Both the position numbers and the translations under genes were made by a program. Shown here in pieces: positions 24,540 through 36,069 of a stretch of DNA of 64,000 nt; the stretch's first letter is position 1; the number at the start of each line of letters is the position of its first letter. The notes under the pieces are model-generated. The model had not been told where the DNA came from and made no database searches. It worked only from the letters and a program-made list of their open reading frames with translations. The stretch is from Siphonodentalium dalli (taxonomy: Eukaryota; Mollusca; Scaphopoda; Gadilida; Siphonodentaliidae): the NCBI GenBank assembly GCA_032622095.1, contig CP136062.1:134123282-134187281 (forward strand). The letters are read 5' to 3'.

Positions 24540-26125
24540 GGAGGTCAAGGTGGCAACCAGGGAGTTACCGTGTGGTCATAGGTGATGTGAATATGTATAA
24601 AGGGAGTTATTGTATGGTCATGAATGTTGTAAATAGGTGTACATGATTAGCTATATGATCACGATAGGGTGGGCATGGTGAGATATATTGGTAATCAACG
24701 AGTGAGTGTATGGTCATGTGTGCATGAGGTGAATAGATATACAGGGAGTGACTGCATGGTTGTATGGTTATGACTACCCAGTACAGGTGTACACAATGTG
24801 GCTCAATAGGCATTGCTGTGGTTTATGTAAATAACGAGAGTACCTACATTGTCATATGTCTGTTTATGTATATATGGAGTGACTGTATGGTCATGGGTTG
24901 GATGCACAGATGTACACTGTGTGGCTGTATTGTCACAGGTAGGTGTATATATATAAATACATGTGTTGTCTGTATGATCATGGGTGGGGTGAATGGATAA
25001 ATCGACGTGCAGTTATGTGCAATGCGTACAGGTGCACATGGAATGGCAGTAGTCATAATGGGTATATGTGTACCTGGTGTAAGTAGAATGGTCAGTGACG
25101 TGTGTGTGGGTGGTCATGTGTGGATGTATATGTATATATCGAGTGGCTATATGACTATTGACGGGGCAAATATGTATACAGTGAGTGACTCTATGGCCAA
25201 TAGTGAGGTGAATATGCTTTCAGGGAGTGACTGTATGACCAATGGTGAGGTGAACAGGTATACAAGGAGTGACTGTATGAACATGAATGTGGTGAATATG
25301 TATACATTGGAGTGTATGGTCATGACTCAGGTGTGGGAGTATACCTGCATGGCTGTATCGTCACATGTAGTGTGTACGGATATATACAAGCGTGGCTATA
25401 TGGTTATGGAGAGGTATGTGTATAAAGTGAGTGGCCATATCGTCATTAGTGAGGTGCATATGTTTACCTGGAGTGATTCTATGGTTATAGTTGTGAGTAT
25501 ATGTATAACTTGCGTTGCTATTTTGCCATGGGTTTGATGAACATGTATATAGCGAGTGACCTGTGACCAATGGTAAGGTGAATAGGTATACAATTATTGA
25601 CTGTCTGATCATGAATGTGTTGAATAGGTACACAGGGGGTGACTATATGGTCATGGGTCAGGTGTATGAGTATACCTAGTGTGCCTGCGTGTGGGCATGG
25701 TTGTATGGGCATTTGCGGGGTGTACAGGTATACACGAGTGTGAATATATATGGTCATGGGTGAGGTGTAGGTATATAAAGCGAGTAGCTATATGGCCAAT
25801 GGTGAGATGCATACATGTATACATGGAGTGACTCTATGATCATGGAGGGGTATATGTTTATCTTGAATGGCTATTTTGGCCATGGCGAATAGGTATGCGG
25901 GGATTGACCTATGGCCAATGGTGAGATGAATAGGCATACAAGGAATGACTTATGATCATGAAAGTTGTGAATATGTGTACAGGGAGTGACTATATGGTCA
26001 TGGGTCAGGTGTACGTGTATAGAGTGAGTGACTATCTTGTCATTTGTGCGATGTTTATGTGTATATATGGAGTGACTGTATGTTACTGGGTTGGTTGTAC
26101 ATGTGTACCTTGGGTTGCTATTGCT
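24540..26125 (+). repeat. ~42-bp degenerate minisatellite, ~1.6 kb
   Basis: Units built on GGAGTGACTGTATGGTCATG and GGTGAGGTGAATAGGTATAC repeat about every 42 bp, with substitutions and short indels. The period is a multiple of three, so long frames open on both strands (for example 25007-25537 plus and 25361-25633 minus). These are repeat artefacts. The array sits between the two arms of an inverted duplication. Confidence 0.88.
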
Positions 26126-26284
26126 TTCCACAATAACTCAACGATATATTAATCGAAAGAGAGGTCATGTCAGAGAGTTCTCCATCTTGATGGCGTTTAT
26201 GCACGATGGAGGAAACGTTAAATGATTTACCCCTGATAATAATTAATCAATTTTGATGCTAATGGGCAGGTGATTCACGTCAGT

Positions 26285-27652
26285 GATATCGAGATGTCAA
26301 ATGTACAGAAGAATGCACTTATTGGGTTCCATTCCTTCACGGTAATGATTACCTTCCAAAAAGGAACAAAAAGTTGTCTGAAAGTTGCTGGAAAGACGGT
26401 CAAAATATATGGAAGTCATGGCATATTTAGGAACGAATTGGGTTTTGGACAATGACACGCTTACTACACTCGAGGAGTTAGAATGTGACTTATATGTTCA
26501 ACGTTCGAGAAAAGTGAATACAGCTAGGCGGATAATGTTCCAGCAGAAATTTGAGAATCAGCAGAAGGTTCTTGATCTTTCTGCACTTCCACCATTTAAG
26601 GAATCTTTATTTCTACACTCAAAACAAGCCAACATGATAGCAAAACAGCGGAGACTTGCAACCGTTGCCAACTCAACCACAGATTAGATTGCATATAATC
26701 CGTGGGCAGAACTATTACATTTATTATATGAATTCTATCAACTAGTATGAACGACCTATCGAGTTTAGCACAGCATAAAATTGAAAGCATTGAGAACACT
26801 ACCTTGGGATAGGGTTAAGTTTTACTTAATTTCATAATTGTGGTCTGCTACATGATTATAGCATTTCATGTCTGATATTGGGGAAGAATTTATGCTTATT
26901 GTGGTGCATGTTGTGCAGCTGTATCCATAAGACTGACAAAGTCATGGCAATTAAAAAAAAAATCACTTAAATATAATCAAAATTTTAGTCAATTTACCCC
27001 CCAAAAATCAAATATTTAACAAAATAGTCTCTACTATAACAAAAACCTCCTTAGGTACACGCTAATTCCATAATATATGATAAGACTCTGAATTGTTTAA
27101 GAAAACGGAATGAAAACGGGCTATTCTGACTTGACAGGTATTTTCAGATAGAAAATCAGATTTAGGGGGGTGGGTTCAGTTTTTGGAAATATCTCGGCTT
27201 GCTGGATATCATTGCTTGTGATGTTGATATTAGTAAATCAGGTATATAATGCTGAAAACTTTGAAGCACCAATGAGAGCTTTATACTAAAAAATGAAAAT
27301 TTTATGGGAAATCTTCTGGAAAACTTTTTTGAAAAAGCACTGCAATTTATGCATTTTGTTGGCATTTTCGTGAATTTTTCACAAAAATTGTTGGATAATG
27401 TAACTTTTTGCACATCATAAATGTTAAGCAACCCAGATAGAATAAATATCTGCTATTCAAATATATTTATTCAACATTTGTCTTATTTTATTGGTTTTCC
27501 TTATTATACTGAAATTTGCAGGGCAAAAACACCAAAAACGTCAAAACAATATATTTTCCACCTGCTCCGCCCTGGATACCTCAGTGTTTTGGAACCCCCA
27601 TGGGGCAAGTATAATTGCAGATAGCGTCAAAAATTCTACCCTTTCGTGTGAC
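26285..27652 (-). repeat. right arm of the large inverted duplication
   Basis: Reverse complement of 21885-23930 minus the TTAA insertion. The matches include the 91-residue shadow frame at 22107-22382 (MLNIYDVQKVTLSNNFCEK in both arms) and the family relic at the inner end. Sequence identity is high but not perfect. Confidence 0.85.
26290..26687 (+). pseudogene. relic of the same multicopy protein family, copy 2
   Basis: Two overlapping frames (26270-26455 and 26385-26687) together correspond to the copy at 23434-23994. The first holds GFHSFTVMITFQKGTKSC, the second FENQQKVLDLSALPPFKESL and HSKQANMIAKQRRLATVA. A frameshift between them and loss of the YG motif show decay. The homology to copy 1 is direct from the sequence; family identity is inferred. 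Confidence 0.6.
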
Positions 27653-27739
27653 ACTGGACTATTATACATGCATGGCTACCCGTTCAGTAAGATATCTGTA
27701 TAATAATTCCACAAGCGTTCAGACGTTCAGATATATAAT

Positions 27740-27920
27740 TTGAACAAACAGCCGTGTGTTGAACTTATTTGGAACAGTTAATACCAATGGATTATATGAA
27801 GCCATTGTATTATCTATCTGTTCGTCGTCTGGCTGTCGTCTGTTTATATTCATGAACATACACCTTGATGAATAATAGACCATTCCAAAGTACATGTATA
27901 CTTTTATAACTGATGTGAGA
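27740..27920. repeat. dispersed repeat around GGAAATGTTCAGATAACAAG, partial
   Basis: TTTGAACAAACAGCCGTGTG...CTGTCGTCTGTTTATATTCA...AATAGACCATTCCAAAGT belongs to a family also seen at 2800-3020, 30845-31085, 33175-33385, 36545-36730 and 62200-62425. Confidence 0.6.
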
Positions 27921-28017
27921 AATCATTTAGTCAAGAACAAATTGTGTTAAATCAGGAGTCGTGCATAGGCCATGCATAGTTGTTTTACATGATTATAAGT
28001 AGTTTTTGTTTCCTTAC

Positions 28018-28110
28018 GTCATCCAATAAGTCTCCATCGCTCGCCCTCTGTGTCCCCATCTTATCGTTGATAAAGGCCGTCATTTCAAGGGAGTCGAATC
28101 TCCCACCATA
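28018..28110 (-). CDS. PDI-like gene, exon closing the third Trx module
   Basis: The acceptor CTCCTTTTCAG|TAT and donor GATGAC|GTAAGG are strong. Thirty-one codons encode YGGRFDSLEMTAFINDKMGT followed by QRASDGDLLDD. The Y-x-G-G-R...F-I-N-x-K-x-G-T-x-R...G-x-L pattern is the end of a PDI Trx domain and its link to a D domain. Phase 0 at both ends joins KKR upstream and AGRIEEL downstream. This exon, with the one at 17972-18043, is the clearest evidence for a PDI/ERp29-type product. Confidence 0.92.
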
Positions 28111-28145
28111 CTGAAAAGGAGTAACATTTTCGTGTGAAAAGAAAT

Positions 28146-28630
28146 GAAGTTCATGTTTGAAAAGTTAATTATGTCACCGTTTGAGGGGGGGGGGGGGGTA
28201 ATTAAATCATGCCATGACTCTCTACTATGGCTATAACGTCAGTTGATATAAAAAAAAAAATAACGCGGAGAATATATTTCTTAGTCATTATCTGTTCCTT
28301 AATAATGTACTTCACTGAAGGTGAAGGTCCCAACTCGAAATTGCACGATTTTCTGTGACTTTGAATTAATTACCCAGGAGAAATTAAATGAAGTTCATGT
28401 TTGAAAAGTTAATTATATCACCGTTTGAGGGGGGGGGGGGGTAATTAAATCATGCCATGACTCTCTACTATGGCTATAACGTCAGTTGATATAAAAAAAA
28501 AAAATAACGCGGAGAATATATTTCTTAGTCATTATCTGTTCATTAATAATGTACTTCACTGAAGGTGAAGGTCCCAACTCGAAATTGCACGATTTTCTGT
28601 GACTTTGAATTAATTACCCAGGAGAAATTC
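28146..28630. repeat. 245-bp tandem duplication in intron
   Basis: GAAGTTCATGTTTGAAAAGT through ATTACCCAGGAGAAATT occurs twice in a row (28146-28390 and 28391-28630), almost identical except for G-run and A-run lengths. A diverged, inverted relative follows to about 28780, and another lies at 43905-44260. It is directly upstream of the exon at 28110 on the minus strand. Confidence 0.85.
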
Positions 28631-29099
28631 TATAATAATTGTAAGCAACGCAAAGCAAAATCGCTCGCAAAATCGCTCACAAAGTCACTTAAATTGTGAA
28701 ATTTCGAGTTAGGATCTTCACCCACAGTGAAGTACATTATTAAGTAACAGATGATAAATAAGAAATATATTACCCGCGTTATTTTTAAAACTTCATAATG
28801 TTCCCTGTCAAAACTTCAAAAAGTTCCAAGGTTTTCTACTGGTGGAATATGATCTCTACGGGCGTTAATTTGAGTAGAGTTTCATGGCATGATCTAGGGG
28901 GTAATATTCCGTTATGTTTTAGTGTGAACTAAGGTTTTTGAAAGATAATTGATCGTCGGTGTATAATTTCTGCCAAAAATTACTTCATGGAAAATTGGAC
29001 AAGGACCATTAACTGTTCCTAGATACAACTTCTAATGTATGGCAATCATATATAGATGTACGGTGATTTGTTTGCTTCGGAAATCAGTGAATATCTTAC

Positions 29100-29166
29100 C
29101 CTCTTCTTTTGTTTGGTCTTCCCAGTAGAATACCAATAAATGGCAGGGTAACGTGGTGCGTTGAGC
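29100..29166 (-). CDS. PDI-like gene, exon with the Trx cis-proline region
   Basis: The acceptor GTTATACTTACAG|G and donor AAGAGG|GTAAGA are strong. The exon encodes LNAPRYPAIYWYSTGKTK then QKKR. The R-Y-P-A-I-Y-W-Y segment matches the conserved cis-proline strand (FPTIxYF) of thioredoxin folds, followed by G-K. One leading base completes a Glu codon from the previous exon; it ends in phase 0. Confidence 0.92.
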
Positions 29167-29477
29167 CTGTAAGTATAACAAGACGACAGAATAAGACATT
29201 ACACATACCGCTCCATGTATACTAGATACAACATATGGACAGGTTGAAGCAGAATGTTGCTGACAGAAACTGAACAATTTTGCTTAATAAAGTTTATTAC
29301 AAACGTTAATTTACAATCTAAATCGAGCCAACATAGACATCCAAATGTTTCAGCTGAGCAAAGAATTGATAGATCGTGTAACCGGGTACCTAATATCAGA
29401 GTAATATTAGAAAATCTCCACTACAATAACAACATTCAGCTTTCTGGAGGACAGAGGAAAGACTGCGATACGTGCCT

Positions 29478-29865
29478 TAAAGACATATCATGTACTTGTT
29501 CGGGTGCGTAAAACTGGTAAATTAGTATTCAGGTGCTATGTCAACTGAAGGAATGTAGCATTCTACTAACATCACCGAAAGTCTCAAGCAAATCGACCGT
29601 ACCACTCCATAGAAAACATTGCCTGAACTACGCTAAATTGTAAATATTTACTACTCGAATCGGGACGCTTCTATCGGCCATAAACTAACGAAAACGATTT
29701 CGCTATCGGCAGTCACTGCATTTAATTAATATATAAGAATGACGGTGTGTGTTGTCAATTTAGATATAATATTTGTAAAAATAACTACTCTGAACAATAT
29801 TATTCTCCATTTCTATTTGATCACCATACCGGAGTGTTTCACATCACTTTAACATAATTCAAAAA
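29478..29865 (-). repeat. dispersed ~300-bp repeat, copy 2 (inverted)
   Basis: Reverse complement relative of 965-1270. It includes the extra flank ATTCAGGTGCTATG that it shares with 38810-39110. Confidence 0.7.
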
Positions 29866-30738
29866 TTTGGGAATAAAAGGATATACAACGTGCTCACTTT
29901 ATGCAATAATTGAATCTTGCCAACCGCACTAGTATAAGCATGTGCACTGCTCACTGCCAGAAAATATTATCTTGGTAAAAACATATTTCTTAAAACAAGA
30001 AAATATATCTTAAATCAAGAAAATTGTTCTTGGTTTTAAGAAAAATATTCTACACCTAGAATATTTTTTCTTGAGAGCACTACCACACTGAGAAATATGG
30101 GGTGAAAATTTCTTATAACCATAAATTATTTCTAATGATTAAGAAAATTTAGGGTGAACAATATTTATTTTATATACCCATGATTGTAATTATAGAATCT
30201 GTTTCATTTCTGTTATTTGTAATTGGCATAGCCTATCACAAACCAAAAATCAACATTATTGACACAATGTAAACGCCAAGAACGAAATTGAAATTCCCAA
30301 CTACACCTTTTACCGGGCTCGGCCTCGGGGTCGCACTACAGCTCGACCTCAGGGTCGCACTACAACTTTTAGTGTGTCCCAATAATTATGATTCTATAAA
30401 TAGAACCCCCATGCGCTATGGCAGCGCCCAGGCGAAACAAGAATTTGTACATTAGTATACACGCGGCGCGCATAAGGATTACCGGTATTGAGAAGGTAAG
30501 AGTTCAAGTGACTTATATCATCATTTTACGAGGTTGTGAAATATGAACGCCAAAATTGTCATTACAGTGCATGAGTTGTGCGGGATAACTCATTAATCTA
30601 ACAGCTTGCTGATATCTTTGAAAATATAAAGAAAAAAAACGAATGCTGAAATTGTCAGGCGTAATATCTTGCCGACATGCATGTTCGAGCAAACTATGAC
30701 TTAGAATGCCGGTCCTAGATTATTAGGTGCATACTCAC

Positions 30739-30788
30739 TCGTCAACGAACATGCTTTGTTTGTTGATATCCACCGTCCCAAATATGAC
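30739..30788 (-). CDS. PDI-like gene, exon with Trx strand beta-3
   Basis: The acceptor ATACTTTACAG|GTC and donor GACGA|GTGAGT are strong. Sixteen codons encode VIFGTVDINKQSMFVD plus GA of a split Glu. V-I-F-G-T-V-D-I-N corresponds to the VxFAKVDC strand of PDI Trx domains. Phases agree with both neighbours (0 in, 2 out). Confidence 0.88.
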
Positions 30789-31114
30789 CTGTAAAGTATC
30801 GATGCACAACAAAGGTAGGTGTCGAAACACATATTTCAAACAGGCGTATATCTAGGGTCGTTAACAATTTATTTACTAAATTGATTCTCCCAATTAGTTA
30901 TAAATGTATATATTGGAACGGTATATTATTCATTTGGACAGACATACAGACAGGCAGACATACAGACAGAATAATGATACAGGAGCAGAATGATTCATAT
31001 TCCTTGGTGGGAAATGTTCAGATAACAAGTTCAGCAAACGACGTTATCTGAATATTTCCTATATAGGGGAACTATACTCATCAATGCATGTATATTTAAT
31101 ATACAAAAGGTTAA

Positions 31115-31594
31115 AGGTACTCAATCCGATAAAACTCCTCTCAATTACTATTTCAATGGCTTCGGGGGTCAAAAATATTTGATTCGAGTCGAGGAAGTCA
31201 CCCATCAAAGCTCAGATTTGTTAGATATCAATTTTAGAAATCTATTATTTTTCATTATCGGGAATACTTTCTGGCCCAGATCTCAGTCAAAATTGCGTTT
31301 TTATTACCGCTTGATTTTAGAGTTATCCATCCTTGTCTGTTTGAATAGAGTTTTGGTGTAAAAATCTCGAGCAGGATACGAAATTGACGGCAATTATTAG
31401 TACTCATCTCGAGAACATAACAAATTTCAAAAATCAATATCTAATAACTCTGAGCTTTGTTTGATGGGTTCCTCGACTCGAATCAAATATTTTTTACCCC
31501 CAAAGCCAAAGAAATAGTAATATAGGACCCTCTGATCGGATTGTTGTTGTTGGAATCTGTTGAGATGGGGACCCTCTTTACGGATTGAGTACCT
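31115..31594 (-). mobile_element. TTAA-flanked MITE, AGGTACTCAATCCGA family, full copy
   Basis: TTAA 31111-31114, AGGTACTCAATCCGATAAAA, interior, GGATTGAGTACCT, TTAA. The 460-bp TGTGACCCGCC element begins a few bases after its right target duplication. Confidence 0.85.
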
Positions 31595-31601
31595 TTAAAC
31601 C

Positions 31602-32066
31602 ATATGTGACCCGCCATATCAAATCCAGTCGGAAGTTGGGATTTTTTTACCCTGTGCCAATGCATTCTCTTTTATATGCGAGTCGACCATAGGTCGCCTC
31701 GCATATATAAGAGAATGCATTGGCCTAACAATTTTTTACAATTTTAATAATTTGTTCTTGTATTCTTTAACAATTTTATAATTTCACCCATACAGAGCCC
31801 CAGACAAACATGAGCAGACGACACTCTTCTATATGCTTCCATATATGTGTGGGGCTCCCTGCAGGGTAATGGATGTTTTTTATTTTATGTCCTAAAAATT
31901 GTCAGAAACATTTATTTTAAAAAAATGATAACAAATTGTTAGGCCAATGCATTCTCTTATATATGCGAGGCGACCTATGGTCGACTCGCATATATAAGAG
32001 AATGCATTGGCACATGGTAACAAAAATACCGACTTCCGACTGGATTTGATATGGCGGGTCACATAT
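31602..32066 (+). mobile_element. 460-bp element, TGTGACCCGCCATATC family, copy 2
   Basis: Both termini and both internal hairpins are intact. Frames seen on its minus strand (31892-32194) are element sequence. Confidence 0.9.
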
Positions 32067-32394
32067 AGGATTAAGAGGTACATGGCAGTCATTTCCATTG
32101 CGGGTAATGGAAATCTCCGCAGCCATTCCACACCTGAAACTAGACATCCTTCAACATAATTACCCCCACCCAGTTGTATGTGAACCATGTGCATGAATAA
32201 GGTCTTTTGTGTATTCCTTCAAATTATAAGATAGCGAATTTATCGAAACGAAATAACATAATATTATAAATTTGATACATAATATATACTGTTTAATTGA
32301 ATATGGAATAGACATTATTGTGAATGTTCAAACTGGTTGTCGTTATATACAATGCATACATGCATTAATGTATAACATAACATGTTTAACCTAT

Positions 32395-32586
<192 letters not shown>

Positions 32587-32690
32587 ATATATATATAGGC
32601 GCTAGTATATAATTTACCTTTTCGTCATACGGGAAGATTTCCGCCATCGTATTAAATACAGCATGTGCTTCGTCGTCGTCGTCGTCGTCG

Positions 32691-32692
<2 letters not shown>
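32587..32692 (-). pseudogene. partial tandem duplicate of the next PDI-like exon
   Basis: From GCGCTAGTATATAATTTACC to TACAGCATGTGC this segment repeats 32770-32843 almost exactly (one clear substitution, CGGG for CCGG). On the minus strand it keeps the donor AAG|GTAAAT and codons for AHAVFNTMAEIFPYDEK. Beyond that the GAC codons have expanded to six and run into a GA microsatellite, so the acceptor and first codons are missing. If read, it would begin with Asp repeats. Confidence 0.75.

Positions 32693-32772
<80 letters not shown>
32693..32772. repeat. (CT)n-(TA)n microsatellite between the duplicate exon copies
   Basis: TCTCTCCC then CT repeats, switching at about 32734 to about 38 bp of TA repeats. 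It separates the duplicated exon fragment from the intact exon. Confidence 0.93.
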
Positions 32773-32774
<2 letters not shown>

Positions 32775-32792
32775 CGCTAGTATATAATTTAC

Positions 32793-32863
32793 CTTTTCGT
32801 CATACCGGAAGATTTCCGCCATCGTATTAAATACAGCATGTGCTAAGTCGTCGTCCTTTGGTT
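32793..32863 (-). CDS. PDI-like gene, exon with the cysteine-less active-site region
   Basis: The acceptor AATATTCCAG|AA and donor AAAAG|GTAAAT bound 71 bp. With the last base of the upstream exon the codons read K-PKDDDLAHAVFNTMAEIF then RYDEK. By position this follows the Trx strand ALVLVYSE, so the usual WCGHC loop is replaced by S-E-K-P-K-D-D-D and the module has no redox cysteines. It is phase 1 in and 0 out, matching both neighbours. A partial tandem copy lies immediately downstream (32587-32692). Confidence 0.87.
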
Positions 32864-33595
32864 CTGGAATATTGTAGATTTGTGTGTTTCTAATTCAAAG
32901 CGAAATTTAGAATTCTGAGTGAGCTGGAACGATGAATACTGACTATATATGGTCCTGTGATACAGAGTGTTGTGAACATTATATTGATGGTTCGTCACCG
33001 ACTATACATGTGACACCCATTGCCACTCGTATACCGTGTTCACTTTGTTGCCAACGATACGTGAAATATGAAAACGACCGGAACGTGTTGAAGATTGCGT
33101 GTTGGATTACATAATCTGGTTCACCTAATATAAAAGCATGTAATTATTTTCTATTCTAAATCATCATTAATGAGTAGTTAACCCATAGATTCATATAATA
33201 AGTTCAACAAACGTCTGTTGAACTTATTATGTAAACATGCAGTTCCCTCAATAAATAGGGGTTCTTCTGCACTTTTATTTATATGTAGTCTGCTTGTATC
33301 ACATTATTATCCCTCCAAATGAATAATAGACCATTCCGATGTACACCTTTTAAATGACTGGGATAATCCATTTAGTATGGAAAGGGTTAACGGCTGTATA
33401 AAACTAAATAATTAGTGATGCCCATCTAAATGATCGAAACTATATGAAATAATTAGGTAGAAAATGCGACATCAAACAAGTTAGTAATTTTCGGGTGACA
33501 ATTCTCGTGCCAAGCGTGTTATATGATTCACTAATATAAGTAACATAGGTTTCATTTAAGAAATGACTAGAATATCGATTGTGGCCATTTGATTT

Positions 33596-33677
33596 TGACC
33601 GGCAGAGTAATTAAACAAAGTGTTTGGACACTGAAGGGATTCACACGAACTTTGTTTAATTACTCACCCGGTCAAAC
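33596..33677. repeat. foldback hairpin
   Basis: GACCGGCAGAGTAATTAAAC AAAG pairs with CTTTGTTTAATTACTCACCC GGTC around a short loop. Confidence 0.75.
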
Positions 33678-33896
33678 CTATAATGACCCCAATCGATCTA
33701 CTATTATTGGTTGATGAACATCGGAAACGTTCGTGTAACGGTATGCCGATTTGTATTGATTCTCAATTTCTCATGGGCACTAATTGTGTGAATGTAGAGT
33801 GTGTGTGATTATAAAATTGGTCTGGAGCCCCGAATACATCTTCCAGGAAACTAAAATCCACACTGAATCTGTGACTATGGCAATAGTATATCTTAC

Positions 33897-34066
33897 TTTC
33901 AGAGTATACCAGGACTAATGCATGTTGTGTCGAAACTTGTGTCGTCGTTCGAAAGTTATCAACGGTCAATTCCACAGAGTAATGTCGCTTTACTCCGGAG
34001 AAGTCGCCACCAAGAACATCTTCAACCAACGCGAAGAGTGAATCCACATCAAAGTCATCCGCATAT
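33897..34066 (-). CDS. PDI-like gene, exon joining two Trx modules
   Basis: The acceptor CTTTTTTTTCAG|A and donor TCTGAAA|GTAAGA are strong. The exon begins YADDFDVDSLFALVEDVLGG, the C-terminal helix of one Trx module. It continues HYSVELTVDNF...QHALVLVYSE, the first strand, helix and second strand of the next. V-E-L-T-x-x-N-F is a classic PDI domain start. Phases (2 in, 1 out) match the exons on both sides. The open frame continues past the donor to 33763, but splicing at 33897 gives the family-consistent product. Confidence 0.92.
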
Positions 34067-35419
34067 CTGAAAAAAAAGTTCGTCTCATTGATCTGTTGAT
34101 GTGTGAATGTTAAAATCAGTTAACAATATAGTACGCTATTTATCGGCCTATATATTTTGATCGAGCGCTATTTCTAGGTCTAATGTAAGTTTAACAGTAA
34201 CTGTTATGCGCTGCTTTTAAAATTGTGAAAAAAAGTAACTGTTACCTGCTATTCCATCCACTGCATCCGGATATGTCTATAGCGGTGCACATGTCTATAG
34301 CGCTGGAAATGCCTGTATATATACATGTAGCAATGGGATTTTAATGCGACTGCTTCTGGTTGGTTACCAATTAATCTGAAGGAAAATGGGCAGTAACTGT
34401 TGTGGTCACGTTAGCGCCATCTGAAGGGACGATAATTTGTTAATATGTACATCGATTACATAGCGTACGTGATTACTTATGTTAAATTATTCTATAATTA
34501 TGTTGATATATGATGTATTTATTATATGTCCAACTGCCCATTGAGTGTATTTTGCATAAACCTTATCTTATCTTATGATTGGACAGCGATTCTTCCGAAC
34601 ATGGAAACTTAAACCCTACACAGGTACGTACAGACAGGGTGTCAATGAGGACCATAATTTTCAATATTTGGAAATTTCATGACTCAATTTCCAATAGTGG
34701 TACTTATACATCAAGTTCCTCTCATAGCAGTATATTAATCAGTTTATTTAAATTTGTCCTGCAAGGTAGCAATGCAATGTCAATATTACAAGTTAATACA
34801 CAGTCATTTGAGTAAATAAATTCCAGTAATGCTCATTACCTGAACACATATATGAAATTGAAAGCAAATCATGTCCTTAAAGTTCAGACTCGTATGTTTT
34901 ACCAACCATAGATTCATGGTCACTAGTCTGTACGTAATGTCAAACCTCCATATCTTTCTGAGGACAGCTTTAACAATATAACAATAATTCAGCATGCATA
35001 CTTAATTGTTACCATTGTGTGAGTTATAACTTGTGACTTCTTGGAATTTGAATACTCGTATTCGTTCCTCAGCCATATTCTGATTAATATCATATATAAT
35101 GTACTGCATGCACAGTGTAATCAATACATAAAACATGGATCAATGCTATATATGTAATTCTTGTTATTAGTGTCTTTATTGGCACAGTCCATATTCTTAA
35201 AAAGAACATATAGGAACACAAATGATTAAGCCAATATTGGTATTTTGATTACTCAAAACCAAATCCTACATAGATGGAAATGTTATTCGACCAAATCATA
35301 TGTAGTTGGAAATTTTATGCCCCCCCCCCCAGTTGGAACCCCTAGCATCGTCACTGACCCTACAACCTACTAATCACATACTACAAGCGGAACCTGATCT
35401 CTCCGTATAGTATACGTAC

Positions 35420-35594
35420 ATGGTAGGTTCGGCTGTGCCTGGGATAAAATATGCAATAGACGGGAAGTGTGTTGCTCCCAGTGTGGATATCATCTTCTTA
35501 TTCTTCACCTTTGCCAAGTAGATATCGTCGTCGTCTCTAAATGTCTGATACAGCTGTAGAAAGACCGAGTAGGCCTCCCGACATCGGAAACAAC
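35420..35594 (-). CDS. PDI-like gene, exon with CFRC thioredoxin active site
   Basis: The exon runs from ATTGTAG|GT to ACCAT|GTACGT. It encodes GCFRCREAYSVFLQLYQTF, then DDDDIYLAKVKNKKMIS and LGATHFPSIAYFIPGTAEP. C-F-R-C occupies the CxxC position; Y-L-A-K-V and H-F-P-S-I-A-Y-F are the beta-3 and cis-proline strands of a thioredoxin fold. The weak-looking donor GTACGT is preferred because it joins in phase to give EPT-IYADDFD. The acceptor is poor in pyrimidines: a 460-bp MITE ends only 16 bp away. The first strand of the module must come from an upstream exon that I could not find. Confidence 0.8.
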
Positions 35595-35610
35595 CTACAA
35601 TGGTAGTGCA

Positions 35611-36069
35611 TATGTGACCCGCCATATCAAATCCAGTCGTAAGTCGGGATTTTTTTTACCCTGTGCCAATGCATTCTCTTATATATGCGAGGCGACTATA
35701 TGCGAGTCGACCATAGGTCGCCTCGCATATATAAGAGAATGCATTGGCCTAACAATTTTATCATTTTTTTAAAATAAATGTTTCTTACAATTTTTAGGAC
35801 ATAAAATAAAAAACATCCATTACCCTGCAGGGAGCCCCACACATATATAGAAGCATATAGAAGAGTGTCGTCTGCTCATGTTGTCTGGGGCTCTGTATGG
35901 GTGAAATTATAAAATTGTTAAAGAATACAAGACAAAATTATTAAAATTGTAAAAAATTGTTAGGCCAATGCATTCTCCTATATAGGTCGCCTCGCATATA
36001 TAAGAGAATGCATTGGCACAGGGTAAAAAAAACCCGACTTACGACTGGATTTGATATGGCGGGTCACAT
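35611..36069 (+). mobile_element. 460-bp element, TGTGACCCGCCATATC family, copy 3
   Basis: Both termini are present, with an extra GAGGCGACTATATGC repeat in the first hairpin and a shortened second hairpin. Its left terminus lies 16 bp from the start of the CFRC exon on the minus strand, within the normal branch-point and polypyrimidine zone. Confidence 0.9.

Noticed and set aside
25007-25537. 176-residue plus-strand frame and overlapping minus-strand frames
   Set aside because: They are open because the 42-bp minisatellite period is a multiple of three; composition follows the repeat unit.
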